From contig WJXW01000001.1 of the NCBI GenBank assembly GCA_015832175.1, forward strand, positions 744,001 to 808,000: a stretch of 64,000 nt of DNA, read 5' to 3'. The notes under the pieces were generated by a model. It did no database searches. It was not told the origin of the DNA and worked only from the letters and a program-made list of their open reading frames with translations. Shown here in pieces: positions 25,782 through 37,567 of the stretch. The number at the start of each line of letters is the position of its first letter. Within the stretch, counting starts at the first letter, position 1. Position numbers and translations under genes: made by a program. This DNA is from Paraphaeosphaeria minitans (lineage: Eukaryota > Ascomycota > Dothideomycetes > Pleosporales > Didymosphaeriaceae).

Positions 25782-26237
25782 TGTTAAATCCAAGAGGGTA
25801 GCTAGTCCTAAAGGGTTAAGGTTGGTTCTTAGGCAGGAGTACTTACAGAAGGTAGAAGGTCTTATTAATACAATAGTATCTTACAAAGTGTAATAAGTTA
25901 ATAATTTAGTCTACTAGAATCTAAACAATAGATTAATAAATAGATTAAACACAAGTATAAGAAGCTCATTCTCATGTTCCTATATACTAAGTAGTCCCAC
26001 ACGTCCTAGAATCCTATATGTTCTAGAGTCCCATACGTCCTAGAGTCCTATACGTCCTAGAGTCCTGTGCGGGCGAGTCCCACGCGTCCTAGAGTTTCTG
26101 TACAGGCGAGGCCCGTGCGGTCCTTAGGACCTTTAGGACTTATAACCTATTATCTAACTACTTAGTTAGCTAACTCTAGTAGACTAGTAGTTTAATAAGC
26201 TTACGCCCTACTACTTATACGCAGCTAAATCCTAATA
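25782..26237 (+). repeat. LTR-like repeat L, copy 2
   Basis: 456 bp from TGTTAAATCC to AAATCCTAATA (probably from ATCCTAACA), so it has TG...CA ends like an LTR. It contains a short tandem repeat, TCCTAGAGTCC(C/T)ATACG, at about 26,003-26,090. It begins exactly where Gypsy-1 copy A ends. Which element it belongs to is not clear. Confidence 0.65.
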
Positions 26238-26840
26238 TTATCCTCCCCCTCTAAGCTTAATATCCTTATAAGTTAACTACCTATAAAGTTATTATCTTGT
26301 TCTGTCTAATATTGCCACAGTTAAGCTAATTATCTTAAGAAAGACTACATTTTTGCAATAGTTGCCTATTTATACTACGCTAAGAAGAAATATACTTATT
26401 ATCTTTCTTTTTTACACTCTTAGTATACTAACTGCGTTAGATAGAAAAACTAGAAGTGTAAGCCTAAGGAGATCCCCTTACTAGATTACTTAAAAATAGA
26501 TACTAAAATAAAGAGGTTAGAAAAGTTAGAGGCTAAAGAGGAGGCAAAGCTCTATATTAAGAAAGAGCTAGCTAAGGTAGCTTTCCTTCGCGCCTATTAG
26601 GCGTAAGAGAAGATAGCGCGCTTACGTAATTAGTAAAAGAAATTATATTAGAAAAAATAAGAGTTGTTTAATTATAGCATAAGTACTATAGACAAGTTAG
26701 AAGCGCTTAAGGCGTAAGAGGAGTTAGCGTAGGCTACTGCGTTAATAAATCCCAACGCGCTGTTAGGCGCTAAGGTAATTAACTAGTCTATTTTATAGGC
26801 TAGCCCTTATGCTAGTAGTAATTCCTAGGTGCGTTCTAGT
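26238..26840 (+). other. Unassigned RIP-affected sequence with a possible coding ghost
   Basis: Starts TTATCCTCCCCCTC just after the L repeat, as an internal region would. Between about 26,480 and 26,760 the plus strand, read through TAA/TAG, gives a Lys/Glu/Leu-rich coiled-coil-like stretch including STIDKLEALKA, the style of the C-terminal part of some fungal transposon proteins. Read-through alone is weak evidence in RIP DNA. No family is assigned. Confidence 0.3.
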
Positions 26841-27031
26841 TATTTCTAGTAGAATTCCTTAATCTTTTGCTAATAGTTTCCTAGATTGTTTTTTAGTTCC
26901 TAGGTGTTTTCACTATGTAGGTAACCTTTCCACTTAACAAGATACGTGTTATTATACTAATTATATTTCAGAATTCTTTTAACCTCAAATTCATTTTCTT
27001 CCTTAGTCTAGTGGTAGAAGGTGGTTTTAAC
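26840..27031 (-). mobile_element. Chromovirus element E, fragment 1: chromodomain
   Basis: The minus strand from about 26,995 reads EFEVKRILKYN, then YLVKWKGYLHSENT, a stop where the family has Trp, then E. This is a chromodomain, found at the integrase C-terminus of Ty3/Gypsy chromoviruses, where it targets integration to modified chromatin. It is separated from its integrase by the 7.1-kb Gypsy-1 copy B. TTAAC at 27,027-27,031 is the left target duplication of B. The element's 3' LTR is not found to the left. Confidence 0.8.
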
Positions 27032-27223
27032 TGTAATAGGCTGGGGCATAGCCCTAGCCTTTGGAAGGATCTTAAGGAAAGGAACCGCCCTAAAGAAGTG
27101 GACCTACTAAGGAAAACTCTTCTTATAAGCGGCACACCCCCCTATAGAGACTTAATACCTAGAATTTATCCTTTACATTTAGCACTTACAGTTCTATTTA
27201 TTCTTTAAGGCTAGCCTATAACA
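27032..27223 (+). repeat. 5' LTR of Gypsy-1 copy B
   Basis: 192 bp, TGTAATAGGC to GCCTATAACA. Confidence 0.92.
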
Positions 27224-27239
27224 TTAAATTCTAGGTCTT

Positions 27240-28450
27240 CTAGAAAAGAGTCGTTTAAAGGAACAAAGAAACGTAATAGAGTCTAGAATAACCTACTAAT
27301 AGATGCCTCTAATATCGCTAAGTTAGTGGAATAACTACAGAACTTAATTACTACTAGAGACAAAGACCACTCTACTATATAAACGCTATAACTCTAGAAT
27401 AAAGAGCTGCGCGAGCTCTTTATGCGCTAATAGGCCTATACTAGCACCGCCCTAGGCCCGTTTACCTCTACTACAGGGGGCGGATCCCTATTTACTAGCA
27501 TAGACTAGCTAATCCTATAGCGTAAACTACTCCTAAGCCTAACTAAGTTTAAGGGCTTAAAGACACAGTTTAGGGCCTAGAAGGTTATAATAAATTATAA
27601 GCTCTAGGCTAATAAGCAGTTTATTAGCTCCCCCTAAAAGGAATAGGCGCTAATATAGGACTACCTAGACAACAGTCCTTAAGACATAGTAGCAGCCTTC
27701 TACTAAACTAGGGGGGCAGACAGCCAGTTTAATCTATAGACGTTTATATAGTACCTTACCTTTATATACGCTAACTAACACGCCTAGTAAAAGGCTAAAG
27801 CACGCCTTAATATAATTAAGTAAAACCCTAGGGAGAGTTTCTCTAACTTTCACGTCCACTTTAAACAGACCTTAGTAGAGGTAGGCGGCAGCTAGTAGGA
27901 TAACGCTAAGAAACTACGTAAGTTACGCTGTGTAATCTAGCGTAATATCTATATAGTTGCCTTTAACTGCGACGTTTCTAAAGGGGACTATAACGCAGCT
28001 GTTACTAGGTTTTTATAGATTATAGTAGACCTTAAAATAGAGGCCTTAGAAGACAAGCTTACTACTTAAGCTACCTCCTATAAAAGTGGCTAGCCCCCTC
28101 TTAAGGATAGTAATAGCAACGTTTATATAACTCCTATAGCAGCTTTAACCTTAACCTAGCCCTAAGCTAGCAGAGAGGCAGGTAAGTAGCGCCTAAACTA
28201 GATACCTAAATATATCTTCTAGTAACACTAGGACGTAGGCGTGTGCACTTACTACAGTAAGCCTAACTATATAACTAAAGCCTACTCTAATACAGTTTTA
28301 CTCTAAGTAATTATAACCTAACCTTAGCATAATAAGATAAGCATCTAGTTAGGAAAAGAATAGCCCCTAGTCTAGCGCTAACGTAGGAGCTAAGCGCGAC
28401 AGTATTAATAGAGGTATAATTAGGGTAAGCTACAATAATTAGAGTGGCTA
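27240..28450 (+). pseudogene. gag remnant of Gypsy-1 copy B
   Basis: The region between the 5' LTR and protease has the position of gag. Recognisable pieces include a capsid-like stretch (RLNIIKQNPRESFSNFHVHF, about 27,805-27,865). Most stops are TAG/TAA at likely Gln codons. I do not see an intact CCHC zinc knuckle. Assignment rests mainly on position. Confidence 0.6.
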
Positions 28451-28479
28451 GGGCTAGGGTAGGCATAAATAGGCCTACT

Positions 28480-29900
28480 TCTACCCTCTACATCTTCCTT
28501 AACAGCACACAGTATGTAGAGGCCCTAATTAATATAGGGTGTGAATACTTTATAGTAATTAGCCCTAGACTAGTAGATTTGCTCTTGCTATAGCGCATTA
28601 TAATCCTAGCCTAAGAGCTAGAATAGGCCGCTAGGTTATTACTATAGACCCTTATTACAGAGATAGTAGTAGTGCCTTATAATATATCTAAGTAGTAATA
28701 GACCCTTTACACTTATATAATCCCTAACCTCTACTAGAATATAATTCTAGGGGCCCCCTGGCTAGCTAAGTCTAAGGTGGTAGTAGATATCTATAGCAGC
28801 GAAATTATAATTAGCGTAGCTAAGGGTCTTATCGCTCTTAATACCTAAGTAGTAGAGAGGCGGGGCCTCTTTGCCACGCTAGTAAATAAGGAGGACAACG
28901 TAACACCCTTTAATACTCTAGATAAAGACTAGGAAGGGGTATTCCTAACTTTGCTCTAGGATATTACTTAGATACTCGCAATAACGCTTCCTCGCACAGC
29001 AGGACCTCTACCCCCCTGTAACGTAGTAGGGCTAGGCCTTACTAAAGATAGTAGGACTCTCCCCCTAGAACTAGTAGAGTACGCCGCTATCTTTAATAAG
29101 ACTAAGGCGTCTAGCCTCCTACCGCACTAGGGCACGTTAGACTACTATATCTACCTAAGGCAGATCCTAAGCAGCTCCCTTCTAAGACTATTTTAGGGCC
29201 TACTATACAGCATGTCTAGAGATTAGCTGGCAGAACTCTAGCGCCAACTTATAGAACTTATAGACAAAGGCTAGATATAAGCTAGCTTTTCTTTAGTAGG
29301 TGCTCTAGTCCTTTTAGCCCTAAAGTCTAGGGGGAAATAGCGCCTATACGTTAACTATTAGAAGATTAACGTAATCTCTAAGCTAGATTAGTACCTCCTC
29401 CTACTTATTAAAAAGACACTACGCACCCTCTCCTAGGCTACTTAGTTTATAAAGGTAGATATCTACGCTACCTTCTATAAGCTATAAGTTATAGAGGGGA
29501 AAGAACACTACACTATATTCTATATCTAGTTTAGCCTCTTTAAGTGGTTAGTAGTCCTATTTAGACTAACTAAGGCACCTACTATATTCTAGCGCTACAT
29601 TAATAGCGCTCTAAAGGATACTCTAGGCGATATATATACAGCTTACCTAGATAATGTCCTTATTTATACAATAGGGCCCCTACGCCAACACTAGGACTAT
29701 ATACGACAAGTGCTAGGACTCTTATAGGAAGCTAGACTATATATAGACCTAGGGAAATACAAATTCGTGATAATAGAGGTTAGGTACCTAGAGTATTTTA
29801 TTATAGTAGGTAAGGCTATTCGCCCTAATCTAGCAAAGATATAAGCAATTAATTAATAGAACGCCCCCTCTATAGTGCGTATAGTCTACTACTTTATTAG
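28480..29900 (+). pseudogene. Protease and reverse transcriptase remnant of Gypsy-1 copy B
   Basis: A retroviral-type aspartic protease is indicated near 28,520 by EALINIGCEYF, where the family has a D-T/S-G triad, and by ILGAPWLA near 28,740. The RT follows: RLYVNY near 29,345, KVDIYATFYKLQV near 29,455, FRLTKAPTIFQRYIN near 29,560-29,605 and YLDNVLIYT at 29,644-29,670. The second catalytic Asp (GAT) is Asn (AAT), a TpG to TpA change. Copies A and C carry the same change. Confidence 0.88.
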
Positions 29901-29939
29901 CTTTGCTAACTTCTATTGCGACTTTCTCCCCTAATTCTC

Positions 29940-32230
29940 TAAGTAGGCCGCACCCCTACATGCCCTTACTAAAAAAGAGGTCCCATTTTAATAGGGCCCT
30001 AGGGAATAAGAGGCCTTCTAGGCCCTAAAGGATATATTTATATAGGGCCCTATCCTGGCGCTCTAGGACCTAGAGCGCGACACGCTAGTAAAGGCGGACT
30101 ACTTAGGCAGCGCTACTAGGGCCTGCCTCTCCTAACGTATTAAGGGGATCTAGCACCCTATAGCCTACTACTCCGCGGCCCTAACACTAGCCTAGTAGAA
30201 CTATACTATTTATAATAAGGAGCTGCTTGCGATTGTGTAGGCCCTATAAGTATAGAGACTAGAGCTAATAAGAGTAGCGCGCCCCTTTAAGATTCTAACA
30301 GACTATAAGAACCTTAAATACTTTATAAAGATCTAAAAATTAAGCGAGCGCTAGCACTAGTAGTTAGAGTTACTTTCTACCTTTCGCTTTTACCTCTACT
30401 ACTAGTCTAGATCCTAGGTAGCTAGACTAGACGCACTAAGCCAGCGTAAGTAGGATATAGCCTAGTAGATAAGAATAAACGCCCCACTAATAGTGCCTAG
30501 GACTATTTAGGCCGCCCTAGTATAGACGCGATCTTTAACAGCGCTAGTAGGGGCTTAGATTTTTACTAACACGCATCTATAGACACTCTAGAATATAGTT
30601 ATAGCAGAGTTCCCCTCCTACTACATTAGGCTTAAGGCGGTACGCCGCAGTAACTATATATTCCTTATAGTAGCTACTACTTCCTAATAAATTAGGGACT
30701 ATATAATTAGTGTATATAGGTCCCTCCTATAGCATAGAGTCCTTTAGGTCCTAGCTTAGGAACCTCTTACTACCGCTATTATACAGTGCGCATATAAGTC
30801 TCTAGTTATAGGCTATCTTAGAAAGAACTCCACGTTTGTAATTATCTACTAGAACTACTACTAGGATAATATGTCTAAAGACGTCGCCTAATTTGTGTGT
30901 AATTACTACTACGTAGGAGCGTATACAAACTAGCAAAAGTAGTAAAGTCTCTTATAGCTACTCCTAATTATAGACTAGTACTAGGCGCAACTCTTAATAG
31001 ATTTTATAGTAGACCTCCCCTAGGCCTTTATAGCAGCACCGCAATACCTACTTGTAATTACTAACAGGCTATTAAAGTATATATAACTAGAAGCTATAAC
31101 TTCTATAATAGTAGAGCACTATGCAGCCTACTTCTATAATATATAATAGTAGTTCTATAGCTTCCCTACCTTACTAATTATAGACAGAGGCTTAGACTAG
31201 CTAGGGAAGTTCTAGACTACACTATATAAATTAACTAGAATAAAACAACTCCTCTTTACAGTATACCACCCCTAGACTAACAGCAGCATAGAAAGGGTAA
31301 ACTAGAAGGTACTCTTAGTCTTTCGCATTATAGTTAACTTTAAATAAACAGACTAGCTAGACTGCCTCCTAGCCTACTAGCTTACGTTAAATAATAGAGC
31401 ATCTACTACTATAGGCCTAAGCCTAAACTTTCTACTAAATAGATACTACGTTAATCTCCTTAAGAGAATCCCCTTACTAGCAGAGTCTACCTACACCCCC
31501 GCTAGGAGGGCGAAGCACTTCCTAGACTACCTTAAGAGAGGGACAGCTTTAGCCTAAGCTACTATTGCCTATAGACAGTAGTACACTATAGAGGCTATAA
31601 ACTACACCTACTACCTTATAAAGCGATTCTAAGTTAGAGATAAGGTATAGTTCTTACTACGTAACGTAAAAACTAACTAGCTAAAGAAGAAACTTAACTA
31701 GCTTAAGGTTAAGTACACTATAATAACTATACTATCCCTACTTATAGTAACACTAGACCTGCCTAGCAATCTCTATAAAACTGTCTACATTAACCTCCTT
31801 AAGCGAGCGGCGGACAATCCCCTACCTAGTTAGACCTAGACTAACGCCTAGCTAGACCTAGCCCTAGAGCTAGAAGAAGCGGACCTAGACCTATATAAAT
31901 AAGAAGTAGAGGAGGTCCTACGCATTAAGAACACCTAAGGAAAATAATAATAGGCGCTAGTAAAGTAGACTAGATAGGTATTGCTAACTTAGGTGCTAGT
32001 TAAAAATATTATAGATACTATAGCTCTAGACCACTTTAAGGCTACCTAGGGGGACTATAAGCATAATAATAGTCCTATCTAGCCTATAGGGAAGAACACA
32101 TAAACATTACAAGAGAAGCTATAATAAGTATTTAAGAATTTATTCCCCTACTAACTTAGTAGAGGCGCTATCTATCTAAAAACTACTAAAGGCTATTAGC
32201 CCTAGGGTCGCTATAACTAAAGCGGCACCA
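29940..32230 (+). pseudogene. RNase H and integrase remnant of Gypsy-1 copy B
   Basis: RNase H is seen at about 30,080-30,330 (YYSAALTLA, NKELLAIV, ILTDYKNLKYF). The integrase core is seen at about 30,970-31,300, ending in VYHPQTNSSIERVNQ (31,260-31,305), the hallmark of Gypsy integrases (usually AYHPQTDGQTERVNQ). The same segments are present in fragment D of copy A and, inverted, in copy C. All contain stops. Confidence 0.85.
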
Positions 32231-32869
32231 AAGTGACACTAGGTAGGAATAAAGGGGGGCTATAATAACTATATCACTCTTCGCACTAGTAGTAGCGGCA
32301 CCTAGGAGAGTGTACTAAGCTAGCCCTAGACAAAGGCTTAGGCGGAGTTACTCTATAAGGCTCTTAATATAGGTTAAAGGGTATACACTATTAGGCTAGG
32401 GCCGCTAGAAGGGTAGAGTAGCGTTAGCTAGAAGCTATTCTAAGTTGCTTTGTAATAGTAGTAAGTAGGTTAGTAGTTTACGCTTAGGTCTAGGTTATCT
32501 TATCTAGGCGCTAGCCTATGCTCTCTTTAGATTGCTAGATATAATTCCCTATATTATTTATTTACCCTACTATATTATTAGCTAACGCCACTAAATTCTA
32601 ATTATAGTTACCACTACGCTAGGCTAGAGTTATCTAGAGCAAAGGTGCTACTAGGGCTATATCTATACTAGGGGGGGCGACTACTATTCTGTTGCCACGC
32701 TAAGGTAGGGGCACAGTAGGGGAGTCTAGCTCCTAGATTAGGCTAGAGTTCTTAAGCGCTAAGTTTAGGTACTGCTTATACTACTAGACTAAGCGGTAGA
32801 ACTCTACTATAAAAGTAGGCAGTATTCTAGTTATAGGCTTCTAGAGGTTAGTGCTATACGTTCTAGGAT

Positions 32870-33568
32870 TATAGATATGCAAATTACCATTAACCTAGCC
32901 TCACTCCACGTATTTAATCTAGAGGCGTAGAGCCCGCCTTAGGCCTAGGTTATTAGCAAAGGGGGCAGAATCGTACTAGCAGGTGGCCTTAGTGCGATAG
33001 CAGGCGCCACAGGAGTAGCCCTAGAATAGTTAACAGCTGTACAAACATTAATAATAGCCTAGAATACAAGGCCGTAGACTTACTCTACGCGCCTAAGCTG
33101 CCTTAGGCGCCTAATATATTTAATATATATAAGGCCTATATTAGGGTTAGCTAGCTCTTTATCTAAACTGTCTCTTTAAAGAACCGCGCTTTTAGCAACG
33201 CAGAGCCGCTTTAGAGTATAGATAAGAGTAATAGGATTAGGGCGATTAGCTAGTACGCGCCTCTTAGAGGTTGTAAAGAGGTAAAGGCAATTACCACTAT
33301 TAGGCTACTACATAGGCGTGTTAAGGCTCTAGAGAATCTCTTCTACCTTAGTGTTATTAATCTCCTCCTTAGTATACGCATAGCTAGGCTTAGTAAGGCG
33401 CTAGTTTAAGTTTAAAAAGTTATCGCTACTACTACTACTAGGACTAAAGAGATCCGCTAAGGCGGCGCCACCTTAGAGGCTATTATTAATAATATTAACA
33501 TTAGCCGCGGCCGCGAACAGAACACTAAAAAAAAAGGCTAAGAGGCTAATAAGAGTATAAAGGCGCAT
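32870..33568 (-). pseudogene. Possible antisense secreted-protein frame in the Gypsy-1 3' region
   Basis: Opposite to pol, the minus strand starts ATG at 33,568 with MRLYTLISLLAFFFSVLF, a good signal-peptide shape (short polar start, hydrophobic core, then AAAAN). It continues with KEEINNTKVEEIL, CLYLFTTSKRRVLANRPNP and LANPNIGLIYIKYIRRL, a non-repetitive composition that looks like protein. It is interrupted by about ten TAA/TAG codons. Copies C and H have the equivalent sequence, with ATA instead of ATG. I recognise no family. Because RIP removes TGA, read-through by itself proves nothing; the signal-peptide shape and conservation between copies are the only support. Confidence 0.35.
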
Positions 33569-33974
33569 AGTGCGGGAATAAAAGGGACTAGATTAGCGCT
33601 AAAAGGAGATAAGGATAGAGGTAGTTACAAATAGTTAAGAAAGTTAGAATAGGTACAGGTTAGGGTTAGTATAGGAAAAAGAGAGTAGAGAAGGGAAGAG
33701 GGAAGGCAAAGTAACATAGACACAAAGAGACTGTAATAGCAACGTACTACTAAGGTAATAGACACATAATAATTATATTAGAAAGGGTAGGAGCGCCGTC
33801 CTATTGCCTTATAATAATAAGGTGAATAAATAAACTGCCTAATAAAGGCCCTCGCCCTAAGGCTGCCTTAGGGCCGCCTTTACACTACTACCTTACTACA
33901 GCACAATACTCTTAAGATCTCTAAGGCTTACTTTGTAACTATAAGACGTTTTAAACTAAGTAAAGTCTAGGGTA

Positions 33975-34166
33975 TATAATAGGCTAGAGTATAGCCCTAG
34001 CCTTTAGAAAGATCTTAAGGAAAGGAACCGCCCTAAAGAAGTGGACCTACTAAGGAAAACTCTTCTTATAAGCGGCACACCCCCCTATAGAGACTTAATA
34101 CCTAGAATTCATCCTTTACATTTGGCACTTACAGTTCTGTTTATTCTCTAAGGCTAGCCCATAACA
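33975..34166 (+). repeat. 3' LTR of Gypsy-1 copy B
   Basis: 192 bp, TATAATAGGC to CCCATAACA. It is preceded by AAAGTCTAGGGTA, a plausible polypurine-type primer region. It differs from the 5' LTR mostly by G/A and C/T. Confidence 0.92.
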
Positions 34167-36915
34167 TTAACTAGTGTATTAGGGTCTACTAGTTCCAGTA
34201 GTAATGCGTGGAATACTAGGTGTATCTTTGCATCTAGCAGTAGTTCTAACTTATAGTTCACTAGTAATATTTGCTTAGAAATATAAAATGGTCTAACCTT
34301 AATATAATCTAGTTTCTTGTGTTTTTTCTTCTAAGTTTAAAGGTTCTTTGTAAGCAGATATACTTTATCCCCTTTCTTTAGCTAAGGTGCCATTTTTCGT
34401 TTTTAATTTTAGTATGAAATTAATTGCTGCTAAGCTTTCTTAAGATTTTCTTAGAGTTGTTAGTATATTTTCTTTATGTTTTCTACTATATCTATAGCTT
34501 CTTTTACTTTAATTGTCGTAGGAAATTGTTAGTTAAAGAGATGTGGGTGTCTTCTATAGTTTATATAAAATAGTGTATGTCCTAATACTGCTAATACTTT
34601 ATTATAGGCCAACTGTGCCATAGGTAGTAATAAAACCTAGTTATTCTTCTAACTATTACAGTAGATGCGTAGGTACGTTTCTATAGTTTAGTTTATACGT
34701 TCTGTCTATCTATCTATTTATAGATGGTAAGCTATTAATAGTTTTTATTTTGTTCTAAGTAGTGCCATAAGTGTTATCTAATAATTTAATGTAAAGAGCT
34801 TGTCTCTATCGCTAATAATTATTTTTAGGATTCTATAGTGTCTAATTAGTTGGTCTAGGATAAGAAAAGTAAGTTCCTTTACTGTTATTCTTTTAAGGCA
34901 TAGAATAAGCTTAATATACTTAGTTAGTTAGTAGACTACTACTAGTATACTATTGTATTTAATTCCTATTGTTAGATCCTTAGAGTTTAGAATTCCTATA
35001 ACAAAATCTATAGTAATGTCTTTCTATAGTGCTGTTAGTATTCTAATTACTTACATCTCTCTATATTTAAGATGTATACTATGTTTGTTTCTCTAGCATT
35101 CTGTACATTTATAGATATAAGCTGTTATAGTTTCTTTAATTCCTCTAAAGGTGTAATTCCTTTAGATAAGTTCTATTGTTTTTGTGATGCCTAGGTGTCT
35201 GTACATAGGGTTATTATAGTATTGTTAGATAATCTTAGTCTGTAGATATTCCAGAACTTCTTAGTTAATTACTAAAAGTTAATTTAGTTCTACTATTAGT
35301 TCTAGAAATCCATCTTTGGCTTTGCGAAGGATTACAGAGAAGATTTTTACTTTTTCTCCTACTAGATTACTTTATTAGCTAAGAGCGTCTACTCTGCTAT
35401 TTTTTTTTCTAGCTACATAGATGATTTTAAACTTATACTACTCTATAGTTTACAACCATCTTTATTATTATAGCGTAAGTTCTTTTATTGTTATGAACCT
35501 CAGAAAGTTCTTATAATCTATATAGATTTCTAGCGTTAAGTAACTAAGCGCATAAATCCTCTAGTGCTTTAAGGCTTTAATAATAGCGTAGAGTTCTTTA
35601 TTGTGTACATTATATTGTGTTTTAGCGTTATTAAATTTACATAAGTAATAGGCAATTAGGTGCTATTTACTATTATGTTCTTATTTAGTATAGGCGCCTA
35701 GCGCAAGATCGCTAGCGTCTATTTTAAAGCGTAGTAGTTTATTACTTCTAAAATAAATAAGAATAGGTTCCATAATATATACTATCTTAAGGAGTTAGAA
35801 TAACATTCTGCACTTATCTATCCATTTAAAGGGTACGTCCTTCTTTATAAGATTTATTAAAGGTATTATAACCTTTGCGTAATTTTAGATAAATTATTAA
35901 TTAAATCTATAGAATTCTAAGAATTCTTAGATGTTCTTGGCTATCTTTAGTATTAGCTAGTTCTTAATATATTTAACTTTACTTAGTGCTATCTCAATTC
36001 CTTCTGTAGTAATAATATGTCCTAGGAATTTAAGTTATTTAACGTTAAACTTACATTTCTTAAGTTTAATACAAAGACATGCTTTGTCTAGTGCTTCTAG
36101 TACTATCTATACATACTTGGTGTAGTCTGATTTGTTTTCAGAAAAGACGAGGATATTGTCTATATACGCGATAATAAATATGTCTAGATGTTTATAAAGT
36201 ACGTTGTTAACAAGTGCTATAAAAGCTACTAGTGTGTTTATAAGTCTAAAAGGCATAACCTTGTATTCAAATAGTCTATAGCATAATCAAAACACTATTT
36301 TCCATTCTTCACCTTTCTTAATTTATATAAGGTGGTAACTGTCTCTTAGATCTATTATCGTGAATATCTTAGCTTAAGATAGTTAATCTTGTAATTCTAT
36401 AATATTTAGTAGTGGATATTAGTTCTTTATTATTATATTATTAAGTTATTAGTAGTTAACGTATAGTCTGTCTAATCCATCCTTTTTCTTAACAAACATG
36501 AAAGGGCTTACTATAAGTGACTTTAATAGTTATATATATCCTTTCTTAAAGTTTATCTTAATAAAATTACGTTCTTTAAGGAGTTCTTCTCCTGTCTTAC
36601 TATATAGTAGTCTAAAGGGTGGCGTCTTCCCTTCTTCTAGGTCTATTATAAGATCCTAGGGTTAATATTCTAGTAGGTTTACTTTTCCTTCCTTTTCTGT
36701 GAACATATGTGTCCATTTCCTATACTCTCTTAGTAAGGTAAGGGGTGTACTATCATCCTCCTTCTCACGCTCCTTAACCTAGTGGTTTCTACTAGCGTCT
36801 ACTAAGGTGTGCTTCTATTTTTTAACTATCTGTCGCAGTATTATATTATTAATAACTCCCTTATCTACTATTATTTTTAGTTAATGCGTAGGCTTTACTT
36901 ATAATACATAATTAC
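34167..36915 (-). mobile_element. Chromovirus element E, fragment 2: RT, RNase H and integrase
   Basis: Minus-strand pol of a second Ty3/Gypsy family. The RT begins near 36,660 (EEGKTPPF), with PFMFVKKKDGLDRLYVNY near 36,500 and YIDNILVFS at about 36,141-36,167, where YxDD has become YIDN. The integrase core shows ISDRDKLFT near 34,800 and AYHLQIDRQTERINQ near 34,700. Gypsy-1 copy B interrupts it at 34,166 and Copia G at 36,916; ATTAC at 36,911-36,915 is G's left target duplication. Stops and missense changes follow the RIP pattern. Confidence 0.9.
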
Positions 36916-37153
36916 TGTCTGTATAGTTTATCGTATAAGTAGCACTAGGTGAAGTGGGGGCCTGCCTACCTGTAGGGACCCGCACAAAGACCCACTACTT
37001 AGGTTAGCGCTAAGAGGCAGAGACTTTATAAAGCCCTTAGTGCCCCTTTGTACAATAGACTAGACGTAATTAATTAAAACTACTTCTTACCCTTTGCACG
37101 ATAGTATACTATTAACCCTTAAATGCTTAATTGCAGATTGAGCTAAACCTACA
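36916..37153 (+). repeat. 5' LTR of Copia G
   Basis: 238 bp, TGTCTGTATAG to AAACCTACA. Confidence 0.93.
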
Positions 37154-37567
37154 CTAATTAGTAGTTAATTCTAATTAACTGCAAACTAGTAAGGTCTGAA
37201 GACGGAGCGCCCTATAAGCTGGATACGTAGGCTCTGTATTATTACCTTTACTAGAGATTAAATTTCAAATTGTATAATAAGCAGAAATAAAGCGCGTATA
37301 TCTGTAAAGAGTTGTATAATCTAGTCTAAGCTATTCTATAGAAAAGAAAGGAGATAATACCTTTACTAGAGATTGAATTTTAGATTATATGACAAGCAGA
37401 AATAAAGCGCACACATCTATAAAGAGTCGCACAATCTAGTCTAAGCTATTCTATAGTAAAGAAAGGAGATAGTGAGCACATTTATAACCCTAAAAAACAC
37501 ATTGCACGATTAAACTAGCGACAACTAAACATAGACACGTTGCACGACTAAAAAAGACAACAATAAC

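Larger units (their letters stand above)
27032..34166 (+). mobile_element. Gypsy-1 copy B, complete and RIP-inactivated
   Basis: A 7,135-bp Ty3/Gypsy element bounded by 192-bp LTRs and the target duplication TTAAC (27,027-27,031 and 34,167-34,171). Plus-strand order is gag, protease, RT, RNase H, integrase, then a 1.7-kb 3' region. It retains more CpA/TpG than copies A and C and is the best template for the family. Inserted in chromovirus E between integrase and chromodomain. Not functional: many stops, and the RT catalytic Asp is lost. Confidence 0.92.

Noticed and set aside
27011..27208. 65-codon frame across the chromovirus/LTR junction
   Set aside because: It crosses the insertion boundary at 27,032 and lies mostly in the LTR.
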